64,000 bases of DNA from Anniella stebbinsi (Eukaryota > Chordata > Lepidosauria > Squamata > Anniellidae): assembly GCA_029215795.1 (NCBI GenBank), contig JARDYH010000007.1, positions 64,782,763 through 64,846,762 of the forward strand, given 5' to 3'. Below the pieces are notes generated by a model. That model ran no database searches, had not been told where the DNA came from, and was given only the letters and a program-made list of their open reading frames with translations. The translations under genes were made by a program, and so were the position numbers. Of the stretch, positions 52,083 through 62,300 are shown piece after piece; the first letter of the stretch is position 1; the number at the start of each line of letters is the position of its first letter.

Positions 52083-53315
52083 GTCAAACCTTATGAATTA
52101 GGCTGCTGTTTTCCCCCTTTCACAGATGGGGGAACTTAAATCAAGAAAGAGAGGCTTCCCTAAGATTCTTCCACAAGTCTGTGGTTGGAACATGGGGCAA
52201 CATTTCTAAAATGAGGGGTGCTGGGACTCATCCCTGACTAGGGGCTCTGCTTTCTAAAGTGGATGGCCTTCTCCTTCGCCTCAAGGCTGTGGTGGCACGA
52301 AGGCACTCTGCACATGTTCAGAGGCACTTTCCTATTAGTACAGGTTATGCTGTACTAGATAGAGGCACTGAAAATGGGCCCAGAAAATAGTTCTTCCAGG
52401 ATTGCCTTGTGGCTTTATCATGTTATCTTTTGCACAGTTGTTTTCATGACTATCATATATAAGATTTTGAAACTTCCAGTTGTCTCTAAGCTCCCCATTT
52501 CTCCTTATCACAGCAATTATACAATCTCTTCTCTCCAAGTCTCTCTTCTGGAAATAGGCCTTGTGCTGCCAGGAGTCAATAGCCATGTTGATGGCCTAAT
52601 TGGTGAGAGCCTGTCTTAGTTTTGCACATTTTGTCATGGTGTGGTTGCATTGAAATTACATAGTGTTGTGTCGATATCTCCATCTCCTTCTTTGATTTGT
52701 TCATCCCAACAATTTGTATATTACCTTTAATTAAATGTTTGTGTACCTAGTACCTACAAGGCTCTTGGATACGCCGCTGGGTGCAATTAAATATTATTTT
52801 CCGTTTGCTTTCTTAATCACTGTTTATTTACAAATATTAATGCATTAGCACAAAATTACGGCAGACATGGTGGGAACACATAAGAGGGTCTGTGGTTGAA
52901 ACATACAGAAGTTCCTGGGTTTGACCTTATTTGAAGAAATTATCTTCATTTTAAGGAAATAGATCTTAGTTCAGAGTCCTGAACCTCTGCAAAACACTCT
53001 GCACATTCTCTAAGGCACTGTCTTCTGTATTATTTCTTAATGAAACAGCTGTATTTTTGGCTGCAGAAACAGTTTCTGGGCTGATGGCTGACTTGCAAAC
53101 TTCTAAATTCCCTGCGCAGACTGACCTTTGTCTCAGCTGAATGAACTTTGCAGGTTGTACATAATCCGTGGGGGAAACTCCATCTCCCAATTCTTGTAAG
53201 CTCATGTTTGCTTTTCCAGCATCAGTTCTATGTGTATGTGAGAACTTTGCTTGCACTGCCCTTATTGCATTGTTAGGTTGCCGTTGGCACACACTGTTTG
53301 TGGTAGAAGGATGTC
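52083..53315. other. Intergenic DNA, no gene seen
   Basis: AT-rich, with only short unconvincing frames. A MIR-like segment may lie at 52085-52200. Confidence 0.5.
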
Positions 53316-53319
53316 ACAG

Positions 53320-53461
53320 TGAGCCTATCTACACTACTGCTTTAAAACGGTTTTAAACGGTTTATAACAGTAGGGACAACTGTTGGGGCCCAGGACACGC
53401 TCCGTATACAGTTTTCAAAACGTTTTCAAAGTGTTGTATCCTGCGTGTGTAGATAGGCTCA
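53320..53461. mobile_element. Palindromic element, family D
   Basis: Ends GAGCCTATCTACAC and GTGTAGATAGGCTC are perfect inverted complements, with 'aaaacggttttaaacgg'-like inner arms. Confidence 0.7.
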
Positions 53462-53618
53462 GTGACGTCACTTTTGCGGTGACATCCAGGATTAACTGCA
53501 CAACCCCCCCTTGCTGTTTCTAAGTTTGTTTCTGGCTATATGTGTTCTGTTCAAGGATTGGAAATCAACAGCGTGTCCTTTTCCCCACATTGTATATTAT
53601 AGTTTTAGCAAGGAATAT

Positions 53619-53620
<2 letters not shown>

Positions 53621-53668
<48 letters not shown>
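53621..53668. repeat. (AT)n microsatellite
   Basis: About 24 AT units. 53670-54400 that follows has no recognised gene; the minus frames there (53895-54288) match nothing I know. Confidence 0.9.
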
Positions 53669-53670
<2 letters not shown>

Positions 53671-54411
53671 AGCATCCCATAACCTGCAGCGCAACACAAA
53701 ACAGAAGCTAAAACATCACACCAAAACAGCAGTAAGAAGGAAGAAAATGAACAGCCACGAACTCCTGAACCATCATTTACCCAACAGATTAATCCAAGCA
53801 TAATAATTAATGTTTTATATAGAGGGAAATTGAAGGAGACGTAATTGGCCTCATAGCAGTAAATTGTCAGCCATCGATAGACACAAAACAAACACTATTT
53901 GAAGGACTGCACAACATGAACATGTGGATTCTTTACATGAGTTACAAACCGGAACCAATTCCCATAAATGCCTCTGGCTTGTTGTTGCTGGAATTTGCTA
54001 TCTTTTGACAGGTCAACTCCTCCATAGAGAGAAAACATGTCCCAACTCTTAGCTAACCAGTGAGGCTCAGAAGCAACGTCATTGGCACGCAACTGCCTGA
54101 ACAGGCTCCCTCTCACCACAGTCCACAATAATTCCAAGTTCTTTGATATATATCTGCAGAAAAGAGAACATTTCCACATTTAGTAAGCAAAAGCCCCACT
54201 GAGACGATAATCCACACTCCTTTTCTTTTAAAAAACTGATGCCAAGAGGAGGAAGGTACTTTTTTACAGATCGACCACAAAGGAACATTCGTACTGTTCT
54301 GACTGCATCTTTTCCAACCCTGTCCTATCCAAACCCTTATGAAAAAAACACCATCTTTATGCCTGAATGGCCTTAGTTACCAGCTACCAATGCCATGCAG
54401 TGATGATTCTC

Positions 54412-54507
54412 TCAACCTGGTGAGAGACAATGGCCATGTTGGCTGGGGATAATGGCAGTTGTAGTCCCAACACATCTGTAGTCCAAACACAGATTGGGAA
54501 AGGCTGC
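54412..54507. mobile_element. MITE B copy
   Basis: 'ctcaacctggtgagagacaa' to 'gattgggaaaggctg' with 'ttgtagtcccaacacatctg' in the body. Confidence 0.5.
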
Positions 54508-54763
54508 AGGAACAGAAACAAATGGGTTTGAAACTAAATCGATTAGGCTGGATCCAGAACAAAGCTGAATTAACTGTGCTGGCAGAAGTGGACTTCTCCA
54601 CCCCCTCCACCCCACAGCAGCCCAACCCCCTGAAAATGCTCCACAGAGAGGCAGAAGACCCAGATGAATGAAATGAGCTGCAGGAGGTGGGGTGGAGGGG
54701 GGTCTCTAAAAATCAGGTGGAGGTCCCTCCTGTAGAAGGCAGAGCTTGGATCCAACCCCTAGT

Positions 54764-55138
54764 TCATAGAATCATAGAATAGTAGAGTTGGAAGGGCCTT
54801 ACAAGGCCATCGAGCCCATCACCTCCCAAGGTCATTGATTCCATTGTCATACTGCTCTAACAATCAGAAAGTTTTTCCTGATGTCTACCCGGAATCTGGC
54901 TTCCTGTCACTTGAGCCCATTATTCTGTGTCCTGCATTCTGGGTCGATCAAGAAGAGATCCTGGCCCTCCTCTGTGTGACAACCTTTCAAGTATTTGAAG
55001 AGTGCTATCATGTCTCCCCTCCGTCTTCTCTTCTCCAGGCTAAACATGCCCAGTCCTTTCAGTCTCTCCTAGGGCTTTGTTTCCAAACCCCTGATCATCC
55101 TCGTTGCCCTCCTCTGAACATGCTCCAGCTTGTCTTCT
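54764..55138 (-). repeat. CR1 LINE 3' end
   Basis: The terminal 'catagaatcatagaatagta' marks the CR1 3' end. The body matches 32820-33270. Confidence 0.8.
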
Positions 55139-55799
55139 TATAGATCCATCAAGTGCTGCCATTGGGCCTGGCAATTTCCAGAGCTGACGAGGATGGGTCC
55201 TTGCCCTGAGGGAAACAACAAAGGAAGTGGAGGCCCCAGGGGTTATCGAGGAAAGAATATGCCTTTATTTCAGTTGCACTATAGGCTTCGTTGCAGTAAG
55301 ACATGGGAACACAAGGAGACTGAGCCCAAGTCTTCATGGGAAAGGTGGATTTTTCAGTGGGGATGGGGGTGGGGGTGAGAATTTGAAGGAAGCAAGGGAG
55401 GTGGCATCACACAAGTGACTAAGGGAAAGGCTCTCTACACATGGTCAGAGGTAACTGCCTCACATTCTTCAGGGCTGTATATCTTGGCTGGTTCCTTTCC
55501 CCCAGGTGTGTGGATAGATAGATACTGCTCAGCGCTGGAAAGGAAGGTGGGGAGAAGAACAGGCGTCTGCTGCTTGCTTTGCTGGTCAAATATTGTCACA
55601 AGCCTGCTAAAATTTCGCAAGGACCTGGGAGTCCCCCCCCACACCTCCCTTTCCCCCCCACCGCAGCCGCCACTGTCTGTTGCAGGGGGTTGGAGGAAGG
55701 GAGGGACTTCACCCACCATCCTCCTATTAGTCCACTGGAGTTGGGGAAATAGGGAGTCTCCCCTACCCTCCTTCCTTCCTTCTGACCTTCCTTCCTTCC

Positions 55800-55893
55800 T
55801 CTTCCTCTTTCTCTCTCTCCCTCCCAGTCGAGCATCTCTTTTTGCCCTGCGTTCCACAGACCTTTCAAGGTGGAGGACCCAGCAGAAAGCAAG
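55800..55893 (+). other. Candidate non-coding first exon of the SLC3A2-like gene
   Basis: Sequence ending AGCAAG at 55893 is followed by GTAAGA, a strong donor, and the gene's first coding exon at 59359 begins after an AG acceptor, so an upstream 5' UTR exon is required. No other strong candidate was noticed, but this link is only inference. 55140-55800 holds pyrimidine-rich sequence and no gene. Confidence 0.25.
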
Positions 55894-56167
55894 GTAAGAG
55901 CAGTGCTAGTTTGGGGAAGTCATTTAAGAGCAACATTTAGCATGGAAAGAGGGCCGACTGCTTTGCAAGCCTGCTATTTCTATAATCCCAGCATCATCCC
56001 TGCAAGGTAGATCAGCCCCTATTAGAGACTTGGGGGAAACTGAGGCTAAGAGACAGAGGGAGCAGTTGACCTTAGGCCACTAAGTAAGTGGATTCATGCG
56101 GCCAGAGGTGAGATTTTCCCCAGCTCATGCTCAGCACCACTGAACTACAGCAGGCTTCTTTCCATAC

Positions 56168-56279
56168 CAGCCTCCCCCAACCTGGTGCCTTCTGAATGTG
56201 TTGGACTACAACCCCCATCATCCCCCCAGCCAGCCATGCAGCCCCATACATATGGAGGGCACTTGATTGGGAAAGGCTG
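56168..56279. mobile_element. MITE B copy
   Basis: CAGCCTCCCCCAACCTGG to GGGAAAGGCTG. Flanking 8-mers TTCCATAC and TTCCCCAC match at 6 of 8. Confidence 0.6.
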
Positions 56280-56666
56280 TTCCCCACCATTGCTTTCTCT
56301 CGCAATAAATGCACCGCTGCCGTTTCTGTCCTGCGCTGGATGAAGACATTGTCACGGACAACTCTGGTAAAATGACCACATTTTCCCAGCATGAGAAGCA
56401 TTGGGGCTTTGCACCCTGCTAGCGCACCTTTCTGAAGAGCTGTTAGGGGCTCTGCCCCCTGAAGAGCTCTCAAAGAAAGACTGCATCATGAGCCCATAAG
56501 AAAATGGTGTTCTGTGTGTGTCAGAACATTAACAGGGCTTTCTTAGCACGTGCCGTCATTGTAATGTATTCCATTAAAGCTGCTTTGGCAGTTATGCTGC
56601 GCCTCTCTAACAATTAAGAGTAATAAATAATGAACCGTTCCTTGAAATGAGGAAGAAGTGGCAAGC

Positions 56667-56986
56667 TAGGCTGACCAGATCAAATCCAGGTCAGGGCTCA
56701 TGTAACGTTAACAGTTGTAGAGAAAAGGGAATTTCAGCCAGTGTCATTTGTCTGCAATTAGTTCCTGGTGGAATTCCCTCTTCATCACACCAGTTAAAGT
56801 TGCAGGGGCCCTGCCTTCTTTTGTATCTGGTCACTCTAGTATAGTGCCTGCACCTTTAACTGTTGTGATGAAGAGGGGATTTCACCAGCAACTAATTGCA
56901 TACAAATGACACCGGCTGAAATTCCCTTTTCTCTACAACTGTTAATGTTACATGAGCCCTGACCTGGATTTGATCTGGTCAGCCTA
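56667..56986. mobile_element. Palindromic hAT-like MITE, copy A3
   Basis: TAGGCTGACCAGATC and its complement bound a 320-bp palindrome. The 8-bp duplication TGGCAAGC at 56659-56666 and 56987-56994 is exact. Confidence 0.88.
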
Positions 56987-57681
56987 TGGCAAGCCTACCA
57001 GCTGTGCATTTTAAGTTCACAAAAGAGGCTAGTCCACAAGCATTTTTACTTGCCCTCAACCCACACAGATTAGTAATTCTCTGTCCTAAAACGGGGGGCG
57101 GGAAGTGCATTCGTTGCAATCCAATGCACGCTTGCTTGGGAGTTTGCCCCACTGAATTCAGCAGGACTTCTCAGCAAGCATACGTGGGATTGGGTTTGCC
57201 CACCTGCTTTAGGTTCAGTCACTGAAGTTCAGAGGCTGAGCACAGCACTCCCCAGTGATGTTGCTCATGTGCAGGAGCACTCAAATTTTGGAAAGGATTT
57301 TTCAAAAGAGCAAAGGTGCCCCTACCAGACCTGCACAAAAGCCGAGCCATTTTGTGAACCATTTTCTTGTGTTTCCTAAGGGTGAGAGAATCAGGTTTGG
57401 ATAAGGTGGGCACTTTCGCATTCCCTCTTTTTTGGCATTTGCATATGATTATTTCTATGTACGCATGCACATTTAGAAACAATAACTATAATTTAATTAG
57501 AAATACAATATCGCTCACCATGTTGAGAAAGACTGATCGGGCGACCTCTGTGTCTGTTATTTTTAGGGTTCTCGATCTTTAAATATGAGGACACCTTCAA
57601 ACAGAGGACCGTCCTCCGTAAAGTAGGACACCTGGCTACTATTGGTTTGGATAATCTTTTCAGGCCATGACTGCTTTAGGA

Positions 57682-57806
57682 CAGCCTTGCCCAACCTGGT
57701 ACCCTCTGTGTGTGTTGGAATACAATCCCATAATCCCCACCAGCCAGCATGGCATATGGGAGTTGTAGTCCTACACACCCAGAGGGCACCAGATTGGGGA
57801 AGGCTA
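57682..57806. mobile_element. Palindromic hAT-like MITE, copy B10
   Basis: CAGCCTTGCCCAACCTGG to GGGGAAGGCTA. Flanks CTTTAGGA (57674-57681) and TTTTAGGA (57807-57814) agree at 7 of 8. A family E repeat lies nearby at 57115-57200. Confidence 0.75.
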
Positions 57807-57966
57807 TTTTAGGAAATGGACCCACAGGTACACTCAGCTGTGCCACAGTTTTATACAAAACACTGGCAATCCTAGAACTTGGAAAATTAACCATGTATGA
57901 GTGGAAATATTCAGTGCAATACCACAATTAATTCCAGCTCAGAGTAGGTGACATCCAGGCAGGGGA

Positions 57967-57969
<3 letters not shown>

Positions 57970-58010
<41 letters not shown>

Positions 58011-58130
58011 TTATTTCTTACCAGCCTCTCCCTCTAGATCAAGGCGGGGAACAACATTAAAAACAAATGATATAAAATACATAAAACTGATTAAACACAT
58101 ATAAAACTAATACATTATTAAAATACCAAT
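57970..58130 (-). repeat. LINE 3' tail with (AAT)n
   Basis: (AAT)n to 58012 and 'cagcctctccctctagatca' are the inverted tail of the element at 51760-52082. Confidence 0.6.
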
Positions 58131-59355
58131 AAAATTCTTAAAATTTGATTGGCCCTGGAAGCTACGCAAAACATACTTGGAATTGAGACCCAGGGAATAT
58201 CATGCAACTTGTTACTGAGTACAAACACATTGGATCTGGTTGTCAACACGGTGGGCAGGGGATTCTCCCATCCCGGCCTCAGCAAACGCCCAAGGAATGT
58301 ATCAGGTTGGTGACAGTTGTTTCTGGCGCTCCATATCTGGAAGAGGACGCAAAGTGCCCAAAGAGTCATGCAGGCCAGAATCTGGCAGACTCCTTCTTTC
58401 TTACGCAAAGCACATTGCAAAGAGCCGCCGCCGCCGCCGCTGCTGCTGCTACTGCTGCCCGTTGAAAACAGGTTCAGAGCCTGGGCCTTTGCACATCTTA
58501 ACACCTAAACTGTCTGTCCCCAAACCCTGTTGAAGCATAGCATGCAACTCAACTGCAGGCCCATATCTGCACCAAGGGCATGGAGGTTATCGCCACCTCT
58601 TGCGCAGGGCTCTGAGCAGCGATAGCTGGAGGCGCAGGAATTGGATCAAGGGTGAAGGTGCAGTTGGGGGCCTTGAAAACCTGCCCCATTGCATGTATCC
58701 CTTCACACCACGAGACATGGAGCAAGGAGGAGGAGGAGGAGGTGACCTTCCGCTGATACCTTGTCCTTCTGTTAGAATCAAGATGATAAACAGCTGGATC
58801 CAAGACTCCCTTCCCCTCCCTCCCTCCCTCCCCCCTCTTATCTGGGGAGGGAAGGATGATCGCATAACATCCCTCCCACGGTATTTCAAAAGACACCATT
58901 TCAAGACAGCCAGCTTTGCAGTAGAATTAGTGAGGCAATAGATGGGGTCATTCGCGTTCTGGTACAGCAGCTCCGATTTAACAGAGCTTGTGCAGGAGAA
59001 CTTCCAACTGTATTGCATCCATGACAGTTCAGAAGTTCTTGAACACATTTCGGTATTAGGGTTATTTCAAATACTGCTTTTCAGGCCAAGCCTCTCAAAG
59101 AGGTCCGGGTACCATTTTCAAACGGTAAACAAGCTGCTCAATCTGCAGTTGGATGGCTGTGACTCTGGTGATAGAAATGAACTCTGGCCATGCTCAGAGT
59201 TGCTCTGTTATGTTGGCAATCCCTGAGCCTTGGAGTAGAGACTGAAGTGGAGGGAGGTGGCTGTTTTTTTGCTCCTTCTTCCCAGGGTCTTCCTTACTCA
59301 GGGCCAGGAATAATGTTCGGTGCATGAGCCCATGTGCACTCTCTTTCTTTCCCTA
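58130..59355. other. Spacer upstream of the SLC3A2-like gene
   Basis: No gene is recognised. A (GCC)n(GCT)n tract lies at 58424-58459. Minus-strand frames at 58118-58504 and 58549-59048 have no family I can name. This may contain promoter or intron of the SLC3A2-like gene. Confidence 0.4.
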
Positions 59356-59381
59356 CAGCCTTGTGCGCGAAAGAGAGAGCA

Positions 59382-62300
59382 ATGGGCAAAGTCAAAGACA
59401 CGGTCATCATCTCCCAGGTGCCCAGCGAGCTCCTGCCCTTGCTGAGCCAAGCAGCGCCCAGCACCACTTACCTGACCCAGGGGGAGGTGGTGCAACAGGC
59501 AAGCGCCGCCCCCTGGCCGGGCCTTCGCAAGGCGTTGCTCTACCTCCTGGGGGTGGTTTTCGCCTGCATGCTCCTCACAGCCATCCTCCTCCTGCTGAGA
59601 ATGCCACGGCCACGGCCACCCCTGGCCTGGTGGCAAAAGTCCTCCTTCTACCACCTGCCGCCCACCTCTTTCCCCGACTCCGATGGTGATGGATACGGAG
59701 ACCTTGCAGGTAAGAGGGGGAGGAACGGAGTGACCTTTGCATGGACAAAAGCTGTTCCCCAACCTAGACCAGCCTTCCCCATCCTGGTGTCCCTCAGGTC
59801 TGCTGGACTACAACTCCAAGCATCCCCAGTCAGCCATGCTAGGAGTTGTAGCCCACACCTGGAGGACAACAGGTTGAGGAAAATTGGTTGAGATACTTTG
59901 GGGAACCGAACACTCGATAGGCATGATTTTCCAGGGTGAAAAGTGTCTCAAGATGCTTCCTTTCTCTGAGGAGGTCCTGAAATGAGCTCAGGTAGTTCAT
60001 GGTGAGCTGATGGATGCAGGGTGGTGATCCTCCCAAAGTTCTCTCCTTCCCTCCCGCCAGGTGTGAGGCATCAGTTAGACCAGCTTCTGGGCTTCTCCAT
60101 CCAGGCCCTGGTCCTGGGCCCCATCCTTGAGGGAGACCTTGCCAATCTGAGCAGACTTCTCCCTGCCCACGGCTCTCTGGAACAGCTGCAAGCACTAGTC
60201 AATGATGGACAGAAGAGAGGTACGAGGACCTGGCTGCTCTAGCCAGACGAGGAGCCCTTTGGGGAGTGATTCTATGGGCACAGAGCAGCTGCTTAGGAGG
60301 TTGAGTATCCCAGGATCAGCCCCCAGTAGTAAAAGCTCTTGGGTAGCAGGTGTTTGGGAAGGGCTAGATGGAGCCCTTTTCACTCCCCAGAATCTGGGAT
60401 GCTTCTGACCTTTGGAGGGTCTATTTAGCCACCCAAGGACCTCTCCTCCTCCATCCCCATGGATGTGTGCAATCCCTCTTTGAAGTCATCTGAACCAGTG
60501 GGCATCTCTCATCCCTCATGCTGCAGAAGGCCAGGCTGTCCCATGTCAGGGGCAGAGGGTGGGTTTGGGTCCTCACTGCAACCAGTGGAGGCTGGTGGCT
60601 CCGGTGTCAGTGGGGTGAGGAATCTGCTCCAGGTTTCAGCCAGAGCTCTAAAGGAGCTCTCCAAGGTGCTTCAGCTGCCTTCTCCTGCCTTTTCCCAATC
60701 CAATCCAATCCACCCCCCACCCACCCCATCCCACCCCACGCAACCATCCAGGGATCCGAATCCTGCTTGAACTCCCAACCTTGGAAGAGAACCTGGACCC
60801 TATTCATGAGGACAACCAAACAGGCCAGCACCTCAAGGTTGTTGTTATTATTATTACTATTATTATTATTATGCCCATTCCCCTGTTCTTCCTCTATTGG
60901 GGGGATGGGATATTCTTCTTCTTCTTCTTCTTCTTCTTCTTATTATTATTATTATTATTATTATTGCAATGTCTTGGTGTTTGTTTGCTGAATTATTCAA
61001 AGTGATCCAGGCTTACATTTGCTTGAAATTCACAGCCTTTGGTGCAAGGTGGGACATTCTCCATATGCTCAGAGGCACTCTGGACTTGATCCAGAGATCA
61101 GACCTGGCTCAAAACAGGACCTGCTCATAGACACGGCATGAAGGACGAGACCTATTCTATAGCCACAGTGGTCAGATGCAAAAGAGACCTAGGCTCCCGC
61201 ACCTCGAATAGTCATGTAAAAATAGGGTCGTTCTGCAACACACACACACCCTTTGGGACAAAGTGCAGGAGCCCATTCCTCTTTTGCCCCTGGCCGCCCT
61301 ACGCTGGCTGGTTCTGGTATGTTCCGCTTTGCGCAGGGCAGTCCTATGTGCAAGTTTATTCAGAAGGAAGTTGCAATGTGTTCCATGAGGCTTTACTCCC
61401 AGGTAAGTTTGCCTAGGACTACTGCAGCCCGTCCCCATCTTTCCCACCGTGTGCTGCAGGGGGCGATGCAGTTCTGGCAGGAACGAGGCGTACAGGGATT
61501 TTTGGTGACCAAGGACCCGGCCTGGCATCTGGATGTGGTAAGAGGGCCACCGCTGGGGCAAGCGAGGTGTGGGTATGTTCCAAAATGAAACTGGCATTTG
61601 CAGTGGCAACATCAGGGTGGGGGTGGGGGTAGGTAGGGTCCCTGTAGCCAGGTTTATTAGGATCTTTGCTTTACAGAGTAACAGATTCCCACCCCTCACC
61701 CTGAAAAAGCAGTTTATGGTCTAAATGTCAACATAGAGGTGTCTAATTCCACATTCCATATTTAGGATGACTTAACTGGGATCGCTAAACAACCTTTAAC
61801 CTTTATCCTGCCTTACTCACAGTTGGAGTGTGAACTTTTGAAATGCCCCCTCTAAATGCACATTTAAATTTTAGGTGAAGATTCTGGGGCATATATTGTT
61901 GACTGAGAATGTGGAATCGGGCCTGTTTCCAGACAGATGGCTCGTAGCACTGAGAGATAAGTCATTGCTCTTCTGCTGTAAGCGAAAAGCTGAATTGCAA
62001 TCGAATTTCCACCCTATTGTAGGCTGACCAGATAAAATCCAGGTCAGGGCTCATGTAACGTTAACAGTTGTAGAGAAAAGGGAATTTCAGCCAGTGTCAT
62101 TTGTATGCAATTAGTTGCTGGTGATATTCCCTCTTCAGCACAACAGTTAAAGGTGCAGGCACTATACTAGAGTGACCAGATACAAAAGAAGGCAGGGCCC
62201 CTGCAACTTTAACAGTTGTTATGAAGAGGGAATTTCACCAGGAACTAATTGCATACAAATTACACCGGCTGAAATTCCCTTTTCTCTACAACTGTTAAAG

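Noticed and set aside
53895..54288. Minus-strand protein fragment
   Set aside because: Two overlapping short frames without splice logic or a known domain; not enough to call a gene or pseudogene.
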